Assembly: GCA_029865405.1 (NCBI GenBank) | Contig: JAOUGZ010000060.1 | Coordinates: 1-10,508 of the forward strand | Reading direction: 5' to 3' | DNA from: Betaproteobacteria bacterium | Lineage (GTDB): Bacteria; Pseudomonadota; Gammaproteobacteria; Burkholderiales; SG8-39 | Length of the DNA stretch: 10,508 bases | Part shown: positions 1-8,463 of the stretch, piece after piece | How positions within the stretch are numbered: the first letter of the stretch is position 1 | Layout: every line of letters begins with the position of its first letter | The notes under the pieces: generated by a model | Told to the model about the DNA's origin: nothing | The model's input: only the letters and a program-made list of their open reading frames with translations | The model's database searches: none | Program-made: the position numbers and the translations under genes

Positions 1-174
1 GCTGTAGTCGGCAAGCACGATGTCGTAGCGATCCGCGGCATACAGGCGCTCGAAATCCTCGCGCCCGCCGGCCGTGTCCGTGGCGCACTCGACACCCGCC
101 GCGGCGAGCGCGGCGAGCGCCAGCTCGGCGTCCGCCGCCGAGTCCTCGAGCAGCAATACGCGCAATCGTGCCAT
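1..174 (-). CDS. Receiver-domain protein, N-terminal fragment (runs off window)
   Basis: The 58 visible codons translate to the first half of a CheY-like receiver. The opening strand is MARLRVLLLEDSAAD, with the acidic pocket at Glu10-Asp11, and DIVLADYS carries the expected phospho-acceptor Asp56. The frame is open to the window edge, so the protein continues past base 1. The D-Y-S context after the acceptor is common in receivers that precede PAS, kinase or output domains, so a multidomain regulator or hybrid kinase is possible, but nothing downstream is visible. The ATG lies 4 bases after the stop of the Rcp1-like gene, and I see no strong Shine-Dalgarno sequence, so translational coupling is likely. 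It probably forms the third gene of the kinase operon. Receiver identity is firm; the full protein type is unknown. Confidence 0.85.
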   Translation of the reverse strand, partial: MARLRVLLLEDSAADAELALAALAAAGVECATDTAGGREDFERLYAADRYDIVLADYS

Positions 175-178
175 GCGA

Positions 179-622
179 TCAGCTGCTCGCCGCCGGCGGC
201 GGCTCGTTGACGAGCATCCAGAACAACCCCACCTCGCGCACGGCGCGCAGGAACTTGTCGAACTCGACGGGCTTCACCACGTAGGCGTTGACGCCCAGCT
301 CGTAGCTGCGCACCACGTCCTGCTCCTCGCGTGACGACGTCAGGATGACCACCGGAATGGTACGCAATCGCGGATCCGACTTGACCGTACGCAGCACCTC
401 GAGCCCGTCCACCCTGGGCATCTTCAGGTCGAGGAGCAGGAGCACCGGATTGCCCTCCTCGCGGCGGGCGTACGCGCCGCGCTGGCAGAGGTAATCGAGC
501 GCTTCGGCACCGTCCCGCGCCACCGCCACCGAATTGGAGATGTTGTGCCCGGCCAGCGCATTCAGCGTCAGCTCGACGTCCTGCGCGCTGTCTTCAGCCA
601 GCAGTATGCGCGCCGCCTTCAT
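179..622 (-). CDS. Rcp1-like single-domain response regulator
   Basis: This 147-residue protein is a stand-alone receiver with no output domain. Visible signature residues are Glu10-Asp11 (metal-binding pocket), Asp65 in LLLLDLKMP (phospho-acceptor), Thr95 in VVILTSS and Lys117 in YVVKP. The insertion between beta-2 and beta-3 (around QRGAYARREEGNP) and the ending VGLFWMLVNEPPP match the Rcp1 group, which partners phytochrome-like and related kinases. Such proteins pass a phosphoryl group on or act by protein contact, not by binding DNA. I chose the ATG at 622 because GGAGG (629-633, minus strand) stands 6 bases upstream; the in-frame TTG at 628 abuts that site. The gene overlaps the end of the kinase gene by 29 bases, so the two are surely co-translated. 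The cognate kinase is inferred from this overlap. Confidence 0.93.
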   Translation of the reverse strand: MKAARILLAEDSAQDVELTLNALAGHNISNSVAVARDGAEALDYLCQRGAYARREEGNPVLLLLDLKMPRVDGLEVLRTVKSDPRLRTIPVVILTSSREEQDVVRSYELGVNAYVVKPVEFDKFLRAVREVGLFWMLVNEPPPAASS

Positions 623-2954
623 GGGCAACCTCCGCCTGCGTCATGGTGAACGTGAATGCCGCTCCTTTGCCCAGCTCGCTCGCGGCCCAGATGCGGTGTC
701 CGTGTCGGTGAACGATGCGCCGCGCCGTCGCCAGGCCGATGCCCGTCCCTTCGAACTCGTCGTCGCGATGCAGCCGCTGAAACACGCCGAACAGCTTGTC
801 CGCGAAGCGCGCGTCGAAGCCAACGCCATTGTCGCGCACCGTGATTTCCACCGCGCCCGCACCGCCGGCGTGCGCTTCGACGGCGATCCGCGCCACCGGC
901 TGCGCGCGCGAGTACTTCAGCGCATTCGAGAGCAGATTGTGCAGGACGATGCGCAGCAGCGAAGCGTCCGCCATCACCGCCGGCAGCTTGTCGATCGTCC
1001 ACTGCACGGCGCGTCCGCCGGTTTCATGGCCGAACTCGCGGATCAGATCGCGCACCATCGCGCCCAGGTCCACGCGCCGCAGATCCAGGCTCTGCCGACC
1101 GGTGCGCGACAGTGTCAGCAGATCGTCGATCAGCGTGCCCATGCGCCGCGCGGCCGCGGAGATGGTGGCGAGATAATGCGCCACCTTGGCGCCCGGCGGC
1201 GCCAGCTCCTGCTCGAGCAGGCGCACGAATCCGTCCACATGACGCACCGGCGCCCGCAGGTCGTGCGATACCGAGTAGCTGAAGGCCTCGAGTTCCCTGT
1301 TGGCCGCCTCGAGCTCCGCGGTGCGCAGTTGCACGCGCTCCTCGAGCTCGCGCGTCAGCGCGCCGAGCTTGTCCCGCTCGGCGAGCTTGTCGAGCGCGAA
1401 GGAAATGTCGTCGGCCATGCGCGTCAGCAGCTCGACCATGGAATCGTCGAAGAAATCCACGGCCTGCGCATGCACCGTCAGCGCGCCGATGATCCCGCCC
1501 CCCTGGAATAGCGGAAAGGAAGCGGCGGACCTCGAGCCGATGCGCGCGCGCAGGGGCCGCGCCGCCACCTTCGCCGGATCGGCGTCGACGTCGTTCGCCA
1601 CGGCGGCGCGCTTCGTGCGCACCGCGGTCGCGGTCACCGTAACGGCCAGGATATCCGACGGATCGAGCGGAAAGACGATGTCGCGCAGGACGCTGCTGCC
1701 GGGTCCCGCATAGACCCGCGGCACGATGCACTGGCGTGCGCTGTCGATGAGCGCGACCGAAGCCACCCGGAACTGCATGCGCTCCACGCAGATGCGGCAC
1801 ACCTCCCGGAACAGATCCTCGCGCTCGCGCACCCGTACGACGGATTCATTCACTTCGGACAGCGCCGCAAAAAGCTGCTGCGAACGCGCGCGCCGCTCGA
1901 AGCCGCGGTTCAGCTCGCGCGCCATGGCCGCGATCTCGCGCGGACCGGTGACCGGGATGGGCACGTCCTCGCGTCCCTCGGCGCGCAGGCGCAGCGCCTG
2001 CGCGATCTGTCCCACCGGCCGCGCCAGGCGGCGCGCGAACGCGACCGCCAGCGCGATGACCAGGCCGACGGCGAGCGAGATGAAGAGCACGACCTGCGCC
2101 GAGCGCTCCCGTACGGGCCCGATCACCTGCTCGGCCGGTATCCCGGCGAGCACGGTCCAGTCCGTATCGGGAACGCGCTCATAACCCCAGATGCGGTCCA
2201 TGTCGAGCGCGCCGCGCGCGCGCACGACGCCCCCCGGAGCGCCGCGTACATGGCCCATGATCTCGCTGCCGGCGATATCGCGACCGATCCACTCCTGCGC
2301 TTCGCTGGATCTCGCAATGATCACGCTGCCGCTCAACAGCGCGATGACCGTTCCTTCGGGCACCTCGCGCTCCAGTGCAAATAGGTCCCAGTTGCCCAGG
2401 TCGATCGACATGCTGACCGTGCCCGAGAGCGCGCCGCCCTCGCCGACCACCGGCTGCACGGCGGCGACCTGCCAGCGCTCGCTCACGCGGCCCATGACCG
2501 GCCGCGACAGAGCGAAATCTCCCGTTGACAGCGCTTCGCGCAGCACCGGCTCATCCGCGCTGCCGGGAACGCGCCCGCCCGCCGACGGTATTGCGCCGCA
2601 CAGGATCCGACCCTCGCGGTTCACCACCAGAAAATCGGCGGCTTTCGGATAGAGATCGAGGAGCTCGCGCAATCCCGGGTCGCAGCGCGCCGGGTCCATG
2701 GCGCGCACCAGGGGCCGCCAGGCGACCGTCTGCAGCACGGCGCGCGTCTCAGCCACGAACCGGGTTACGCGCTCGGCATGGCTTTCGGCCAGCCTGCGAA
2801 CAACGGCCTCGGCATCCTCCACGTCCCGCTGCGCCTGGGCGTAGAGGAGATATGCCGCAAGGGCGATGAACGGCATCAGCAGTACGCCGACGAGCATCGC
2901 GAGCTCGCCGTGGATAGTGCGCGGCCGCAGCGGGAACGCCATCGCGTCGTTCAT
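594..2954 (-). CDS. Membrane sensor histidine kinase (Cache-like/HAMP/GAF/HisKA/HATPase)
   Basis: A 786-residue sensor kinase. It has a first membrane helix at about 20-38, a periplasmic region of about 245 residues that resembles a double-Cache sensor, and a second helix at about 287-306. A HAMP linker follows (307-358), then a GAF-like domain (about 370-523), a coiled coil (524-558) and the kinase core. In the core, His564 in SVSHDLRAPVRHVDGF is the phosphorylation site, the N box is LLSNALKYS, the G1 box is RDNGVGFD and the G2 box is GTGIGLATA. The F-S-Y-S-V-S-H-D-L-R-A-P form is typical of kinases paired with Rcp1-like receivers, which fits the overlapping downstream gene. The ligand is not predictable. 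The start is uncertain: ATG 2954 has a G5 run touching it, while ATG 2942 (residue 5) has the same run 12 bases upstream. No catalytic residue appears to be missing. Confidence 0.93.
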   Translation of the reverse strand: MNDAMAFPLRPRTIHGELAMLVGVLLMPFIALAAYLLYAQAQRDVEDAEAVVRRLAESHAERVTRFVAETRAVLQTVAWRPLVRAMDPARCDPGLRELLDLYPKAADFLVVNREGRILCGAIPSAGGRVPGSADEPVLREALSTGDFALSRPVMGRVSERWQVAAVQPVVGEGGALSGTVSMSIDLGNWDLFALEREVPEGTVIALLSGSVIIARSSEAQEWIGRDIAGSEIMGHVRGAPGGVVRARGALDMDRIWGYERVPDTDWTVLAGIPAEQVIGPVRERSAQVVLFISLAVGLVIALAVAFARRLARPVGQIAQALRLRAEGREDVPIPVTGPREIAAMARELNRGFERRARSQQLFAALSEVNESVVRVREREDLFREVCRICVERMQFRVASVALIDSARQCIVPRVYAGPGSSVLRDIVFPLDPSDILAVTVTATAVRTKRAAVANDVDADPAKVAARPLRARIGSRSAASFPLFQGGGIIGALTVHAQAVDFFDDSMVELLTRMADDISFALDKLAERDKLGALTRELEERVQLRTAELEAANRELEAFSYSVSHDLRAPVRHVDGFVRLLEQELAPPGAKVAHYLATISAAARRMGTLIDDLLTLSRTGRQSLDLRRVDLGAMVRDLIREFGHETGGRAVQWTIDKLPAVMADASLLRIVLHNLLSNALKYSRAQPVARIAVEAHAGGAGAVEITVRDNGVGFDARFADKLFGVFQRLHRDDEFEGTGIGLATARRIVHRHGHRIWAASELGKGAAFTFTMTQAEVAHEGGAHTAG

Positions 2955-2964
2955 CCCCCTTTCG

Positions 2965-2981
2965 GAGCGCGGGACGCGCTC
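2965..2981. repeat. Perfect inverted repeat in the kinase leader
   Basis: Arms GAGCGCG and CGCGCTC are separated by GGA. The element lies 10 to 27 bases upstream of the kinase ATG, so it would form a GC-rich hairpin in the mRNA leader close to the ribosome-binding area. It could also be an operator half-site pair. It is short and the region is GC-rich, so chance is possible. Confidence 0.45.
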
Positions 2982-2993
2982 ACGCCCGCGATT

Positions 2994-3010
2994 GTCCCCC
3001 GATCGGGGAC
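2994..3010. repeat. GTCCCC/GGGGAC palindrome upstream of the kinase gene
   Basis: GTCCCC and GGGGAC flank CGATC, giving a short hairpin, or alternatively the perfect 12-base palindrome CCCCGATCGGGG. The heads are the same hexamers found in the two-headed element at 10257-10300, suggesting a related REP-like family in this genome. On the minus strand the sequence just downstream (GACAAT) is a weak match to a -10 box for the kinase operon, but no convincing -35 box is present. Confidence 0.5.
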
Positions 3011-3071
3011 ATGTGCTCCGCGCGCCCCCCGAGGGGAGGGATCAATTGCGTCAGCAATTGGGCATGTGCTC
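3010..3071. repeat. Inverted repeat CAATTGC/GCAATTG with flanking CATGTGCTC direct repeats
   Basis: A perfect 7-base inverted repeat (3043-3049 and 3054-3060, loop GTCA) lies between two copies of CATGTGCTC (3010-3018 and 3063-3071). It is downstream of tRNA-Ala on the minus strand, but no T-run follows on that strand, so a standard intrinsic terminator is not supported. No coding gene is visible between the kinase start and the tRNA. The arrangement looks like a small repeat-derived spacer or a binding site. Confidence 0.5.
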
Positions 3072-3128
3072 ACGCGGCGGCGCAAAGCGCGAGGCCCGCC
3101 AGACGTGCCGGCGAGCCCTGGGAATCCG

Positions 3129-3204
<76 letters not shown>

Positions 3205-3218
3205 GTGGGAAGTCGCGG

Positions 3219-3247
3219 ATTTTACAGCAGATCCGGACACCTGGGAC
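3219..3247 (-). promoter_or_regulatory. Candidate sigma-70 promoter for tRNA-Ala
   Basis: On the minus strand TAAAAT (3219-3224) is a good -10 box, 14 bases before the tRNA 5' end, with a G+C-rich stretch between. At 17-base spacing the -35 position reads GTCCCA (3242-3247), only 3 of 6 matches. The -10 call is reasonable; the -35 call is weak. Confidence 0.4.
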
Positions 3248-3261
3248 GATGCCGCGGCGCA

Positions 3262-3291
3262 TTGCGGCGGCGGCGCCGCAGCCACTATGAT
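3262..3291 (+). promoter_or_regulatory. Candidate sigma-70 promoter for the SapC-family gene
   Basis: TTGCGG (3262-3267) and TATGAT (3286-3291) are separated by 18 bases. The -10 box matches consensus at 5 of 6 positions and the -35 box at 3 of 6. The predicted start near 3298 leaves a leader of about 20 bases containing GAGG (3306-3309). It sits back to back with the tRNA-Ala promoter. Confidence 0.4.
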
Positions 3292-3317
3292 GGGTCGATC
3301 TTCCCGAGGCATTTCCC

Positions 3318-4058
3318 ATGCAGATCAGTCCCCCGTTCGGCTACACGGATGTCGTCCCGCTGCTCAAGACGCACCGCGTGCGCCTGATGCGAGCCGGCGA
3401 GGCGCCGCCCTTCGTGCGCACGCTGAATGCGATCCCGATCAGCTACACGGAGTTCGCTCCCGCGGCGCGCGATTATCCCCTCGTGTTTACGTCCGCTGAC
3501 GGCGGCAAGACGTATGCGCCGGTCGCGGTGCTCGGCATGCGCGCGGGCGAGAACCTGTTCAGCGCCGCCGACGCGTGGGCGCAGGAGGTCTACGTACCCG
3601 CGTACGCGCGCCGCTACCCGTTTTGCATGGCGAAGGTCAGGCGGCAGGCCGTCGAGCAGCCGGAGCGGCTGATCTGCGTGGAGCAGGCGTGCATCGGGGG
3701 CGCCGACGGCGAACCCCTGTTCGACGACACGGGCGAGCCGCTCGCCAAGTGGCGTGACCTGCAGCGCCTGCTCGTCGGGTACGAGGCCGATCTGGAGCGC
3801 GGCCGCGCGCTGTGCGCGATACTCGCCGACTACGCGCTGCTGCAGCCCTTCAGCATGCAGGCGAAGCTCGATCAGGGCGGGCAGATGCAGCTCACGGGCA
3901 TGCACCGCGTGGACGAATCGAAGATCGGGCACCTCAATGCCAGCCAGTTCAGGAACCTGGCGAAGAAAGGGATCCTCGGGCGCATCTACGCGCACCTGCT
4001 ATCGCTGGAGAACTTCGCGCGCCTGCTGCGGCGCCGGGCCGCGCGCCCGTCGTCCTGA
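3318..4058 (+). CDS. SapC-family protein
   Basis: A 246-residue soluble-looking protein with no signal peptide or membrane helix. It has the SapC (PF07277) pattern: an opening VRLMRAGEAPPFVRTL, then IPISYTEFAPAARDYPLVF (about 40-57), VAVLGMRAGENLF (69-81), the tract YVPAYARRYPF (92-102), LFDDTGEP (134-141) and a C-terminal GMHRVDESKI...AHLLSLENF segment. The family is named after a gene in the Campylobacter S-layer protein locus; its biochemical function is not established. I see no S-layer, secretion or sugar-processing genes nearby, so context does not help. The ATG is supported by GAGG 8 bases upstream and the promoter at 3262-3291. The gene ends 4 bases before the convergent membrane-protein gene. 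Family assignment is fairly sure; role unknown. Confidence 0.85.
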   Translation: MQISPPFGYTDVVPLLKTHRVRLMRAGEAPPFVRTLNAIPISYTEFAPAARDYPLVFTSADGGKTYAPVAVLGMRAGENLFSAADAWAQEVYVPAYARRYPFCMAKVRRQAVEQPERLICVEQACIGGADGEPLFDDTGEPLAKWRDLQRLLVGYEADLERGRALCAILADYALLQPFSMQAKLDQGGQMQLTGMHRVDESKIGHLNASQFRNLAKKGILGRIYAHLLSLENFARLLRRRAARPSS

Positions 4059-4071
4059 GCCCTCAGGACGA
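4050..4071. terminator. Shared palindrome containing both convergent stop codons
   Basis: TCGTCCTGAG and CTCAGGACGA form a perfect 10-base inverted repeat around CC. The SapC-family TGA (4056-4058) lies in the left arm and the opposing TGA (4063-4065) in the right arm. On the plus strand the stem is followed, after a few bases, by ATTTCTT, a modest U-rich stretch; on the minus strand the next bases are G+C-rich. It could act as a terminator for the plus-strand gene and perhaps both. Confidence 0.5.
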
Positions 4072-4464
4072 GGATTTCTTCGGCCGCGCATCGGCCCCGG
4101 GTATGAATACGTTGACGGTGTTGAGCGCCGCAATCTCCAATTGCACTTCCCAGTAGTAGAAATGCAGATAGCTGATCGCCAGCAGCACGATCAGCGCCAC
4201 TTCGCGCACCATGCGCCGGCGTTCGTGCTCGCGGTAGCCCTGTGGCTGGGTCCCCGCCACCTCCTTGAGGAACTCCAGCACCTCGCCATGCGTCTGCAGC
4301 TTCCTGCCCGCAAGCGCCTCGAGATAGCGATGCAGGGACGCGGGCGAATTGTAGGTGTCGTCGCGCTCGGCCGCGGCGGCGTCCGGCGCCCTCGATTGCG
4401 CGCGCCGACCGGCTTCTTTCAGCCAGTCCGCGAGTTCCTCGCCGCCGCCGTCACCGCCGCTCAA
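4063..4464 (-). CDS. Small membrane protein of unknown function
   Basis: I do not recognise this 133-residue protein. It has a glycine- and charge-rich N-terminus. A segment at about 38-75 (YNSPASLHRYLEALAGRK and following) is predicted helical. Then comes a basic REHERRRMVRE stretch, one strong membrane helix at about 86-105 (ALIVLLAISYLHFYYW), a short amphipathic segment to FIPG, and a lysine/serine tail. The positive residues before the helix place the N-terminal part in the cytoplasm. The start is TTG 4464, supported by GGGGAG 5 bases upstream (4470-4475); no in-frame ATG fits better. It lies 69 bases downstream of the winged-helix/receiver gene on the same strand and may be transcribed with it. 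Coding character looks genuine, but the function is open. Confidence 0.7.
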   Translation of the reverse strand: MSGGDGGGEELADWLKEAGRRAQSRAPDAAAAERDDTYNSPASLHRYLEALAGRKLQTHGEVLEFLKEVAGTQPQGYREHERRRMVREVALIVLLAISYLHFYYWEVQLEIAALNTVNVFIPGADARPKKSSS

Positions 4465-4533
4465 CAGGACTCCCCGTGTGCATCCCGGCGAACTGTGACA
4501 TAGGCGGCCGGGCGTAGCTTATCCGCACGTCCG

Positions 4534-5313
4534 CTATGCGCCGCCGTCCTGCTTCAGGACGCGCCGGATGACGTCCGCGAGAATGTTCTTCGTGTAGGGC
4601 TTGGTGATGTAGCCATCGGCGCCGAGCAGCAGCCCCTTGCCGACGTCCGCGGCTTCGTTCTCCGCCGTGAGCATGACGATCGGCAGCGACCCGAGCACGG
4701 CGTGGCGCCGCATCTTGGCCAGCAATTCGAAACCGTTGCCGTCCGGCAACACGACATCGAGAAGCAGGAGGTCGGGGGCGCCTTCGTCGAGCATGCTGTG
4801 CAGGAATTCGTTCACCGACTTGGCGACGCGCACCCGGTAGCCGGCCATGCTCACCCTGAGATCGGCGAGGGCGAGCTGGTCCGGGTCATCCTCGACGATC
4901 AGCACCACGCAATCCGCGGGCGGTTTGCGCGGCGCCGGGCGGCGGCTGAGGCGATCCGCGGAAATGTATGCGCCGGTACGCGCCAGCGCGAGGCTCGCCG
5001 CTTCCCCGCTGCGCTTCAAACGCGCCTGGTCCAGGCCGAGCGTACGGTCGGCCTCGCGCGTCGAGAACGTCGACCCGCCCTCCTGCCCGGCAGCGGACAG
5101 CTCGATCAAGCCGAGGTCTTCCATTTCCGCCAGCCATTCGTCGAGAACGTTGCGCGGGTAGCGGCGCAGCAGCTCGCCCACGACGCCGTCCTGGCCATGA
5201 AAGTCCATCAGCCAAAGGATGCGCCGGTAGTCCTCGGGCACAGCGGTGTCCTGGCTCTCCCAGGCCGAACGGCCGGCCGCGGTCAATTGATAGGCGCGCG
5301 ATTTGTCTGACAT
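4534..5313 (-). CDS. Response regulator with N-terminal winged-helix-like domain and C-terminal receiver
   Basis: A 259-residue protein if started at ATG 5313 (MSDKSRAYQLTAAGR). Residues about 6-75 look like a winged-helix or PadR-like fold: YQLTAAGRSAWES, then EDYRRILWLMD and a helix-rich LDEWLAEMEDLGLIEL. A linker follows (about 76-134). The receiver is C-terminal, about 136-255, with Asp142-Asp143 in VLIVEDD, Asp186 in LLLLDVVLP (acceptor), Thr216 in IVMLTAE and Lys238 in ITKPY. This order is the reverse of OmpR- or NarL-type regulators, where the receiver comes first. It may bind DNA or act as a protein adaptor. An upstream in-frame ATG at 5364 exists, but neither start has a clear ribosome-binding site and the first 17 residues look unstructured. 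It is divergent from the hemolysin III gene. The partner kinase is not adjacent. Confidence 0.85.
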   Translation of the reverse strand: MSDKSRAYQLTAAGRSAWESQDTAVPEDYRRILWLMDFHGQDGVVGELLRRYPRNVLDEWLAEMEDLGLIELSAAGQEGGSTFSTREADRTLGLDQARLKRSGEAASLALARTGAYISADRLSRRPAPRKPPADCVVLIVEDDPDQLALADLRVSMAGYRVRVAKSVNEFLHSMLDEGAPDLLLLDVVLPDGNGFELLAKMRRHAVLGSLPIVMLTAENEAADVGKGLLLGADGYITKPYTKNILADVIRRVLKQDGGA

Positions 5314-5387
5314 GCTGTAGGTGCGTACTGTATCGCGAGAAGGGGCGATTGTGCGCCGACTCATGGCCCGCGCGGGGTTAGCATGCG

Positions 5388-6146
5388 GTGAACATGGAAT
5401 CCGCCCGCATGCTGGCCATCGCCGGAATGAGCGATCCCGTGAGTTCTGTCACGCATCTTGCGGGCGCGCTGGTATTTGCGGCCCAGGCCGGCGCTCTGCT
5501 GCGCCGCGGACGTGGCAGCCGCGCGCGCCTGACATCGCTTTGCGTGTTCGCGTTCTCTTGCATTCTGCTGCTTGGTTCGAGCGCGGCTTACCACATGCTG
5601 CCCCCGGAAGCCGCGCAGACGGCCGTGCTCAAGCGGCTCGACCATGCCGCGATCTTCCTGCTGATAGCAGCGAGCTTCACGCCCGTGCACGCGATCCTGT
5701 TCCGCGGCGCATGGCGCTGGGGGATGCTGGCCGCAGTCTGGGGCGCGGCGCTCATCGGCGTGATTCTGAAAACCGTCTATTTCGACACCGTGCCGGAGTG
5801 GCTCGGACTGACGATGTACCTCGGACTGGGCTGGTTCGGCGCCGTGTCCGCGGCGGCGCTTGCGCGCCGGTATGGCTGGCATGCAATACGGCTCGTGCTC
5901 TGGGGCGCCCTTGCCTACACCGCCGGCGCGCTGGCTGAGTTCCTGCGCTGGCCGGTATTGCTGCCGCGAATCGTCGGCCCGCACGAGATCTTCCATCTCG
6001 CCGTGCTCGCGGGCATGGCCTGCCACTGGGCGTTCATCTCCGGCATCGCTGCAGGGGAAGCGAAGTGGGCCGGGTTGGAATCGAACCAACGATCAACGGA
6101 TTATGAGTCCGCTGCTTTAACCCCTAAGCTACCGGCCCCCGAATAG
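5388..6146 (+). CDS. Hemolysin III / PAQR-family membrane protein with tRNA-antisense tail
   Basis: A 252-residue, seven-helix membrane protein of the hemolysin III (YqfA/PAQR) family. The metal-site pattern is present: Ser65-x3-His69 in SSAAYH, Asp85 in RLDHAAIFLLIAASFTPV, and HEIFH (His199, His203) in the last helix with MACHW after it. Family members are probably membrane hydrolases or receptors; the bacterial substrate is unknown. The usual family length is about 210-225 residues, reached here near residue 225. From Trp227 the frame reads the antisense strand of the tRNA gene at 6066-6138, adding about 26 hydrophilic residues before TAG at 6144-6146. Start choices are GTG 5388 and ATG 5394, neither with a strong ribosome-binding site; ATG 5427 (MSDPVSSVTH) is also possible. 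Family assignment is confident; the start is not. Confidence 0.87.
   Translation: MNMESARMLAIAGMSDPVSSVTHLAGALVFAAQAGALLRRGRGSRARLTSLCVFAFSCILLLGSSAAYHMLPPEAAQTAVLKRLDHAAIFLLIAASFTPVHAILFRGAWRWGMLAAVWGAALIGVILKTVYFDTVPEWLGLTMYLGLGWFGAVSAAALARRYGWHAIRLVLWGALAYTAGALAEFLRWPVLLPRIVGPHEIFHLAVLAGMACHWAFISGIAAGEAKWAGLESNQRSTDYESAALTPKLPAPE
6066..6138 (-). tRNA. tRNA with CAU anticodon, probably tRNA-Ile2
   Basis: A complete cloverleaf. The acceptor GGGCCGG pairs with CCGGCCC, the D arm is GCTT-AGGGGTTA-AAGC, the anticodon stem GCGGA/TCCGT surrounds CTCATAA, and the T arm is GTTGG-TTCGATT-CCAAC with discriminator A. The anticodon is CAU (plus-strand 6103-6105). The weak G1-C72 start mismatch of initiator tRNA is absent, so it is elongator Met or Ile2. 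The C4-G69 and C5-G68 acceptor pairs match the known E. coli TilS (lysidine synthase) identity elements, which favours Ile2. CCA is not encoded: the bases after the discriminator are CTT, unlike tRNA-Ala in this window. It lies 38 bases downstream of rpoD, as often seen in betaproteobacteria, and is antisense to the end of the hemolysin III frame. Confidence 0.9.
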
Positions 6147-6147
6147 C

Positions 6148-6174
6148 AGAAGGGCCGCTTCTCGCGGCCCTTCT
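6148..6174. terminator. Strong hairpin between hemolysin III gene and rpoD
   Basis: AGAAGGGCCGC and GCGGCCCTTCT form a perfect 11-base stem with loop TTCTC. Read on the plus strand, the arm runs into TTCTTTCTACC, making it a reasonable intrinsic terminator for the hemolysin III gene, whose TAG ends 1 base before the stem. Read on the minus strand it begins 2 bases after the rpoD stop, but the following bases (GCTATTCGG) are not a proper U-run, so termination of rpoD there is probably partial. Confidence 0.75.
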
Positions 6175-6176
6175 TT

Positions 6177-8432
<2,256 letters not shown>

Positions 8433-8463
8433 TCTTGCCTCGTCCTCGCCCATGAGCCGAAGG

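Noticed and set aside
534..1511. Plus-strand open frame opposite the kinase core
   Set aside because: The histidine kinase boxes on the minus strand are unambiguous; this is a shadow frame.
3263..3280. TGCGGC/GCCGCA inverted repeat at the SapC-family promoter
   Set aside because: Part of a GCG-repeat tract, so symmetry is expected by composition; not enough to call an operator.
3285..3995. 236-codon minus-strand frame opposite the SapC-family gene
   Set aside because: The plus-strand frame has clear family motifs, promoter and ribosome-binding site; this one has none.
4484..4512. CCCGGC/GCCGGG inverted repeat with a 17-base loop after the winged-helix/receiver gene
   Set aside because: Short GC arms, long loop and no U-run on either strand; likely chance in GC-rich sequence.
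4702..5310. Plus-strand open frame opposite the winged-helix/receiver gene
   Set aside because: The opposite strand encodes a clear receiver with all signature residues; this frame shows no motif.
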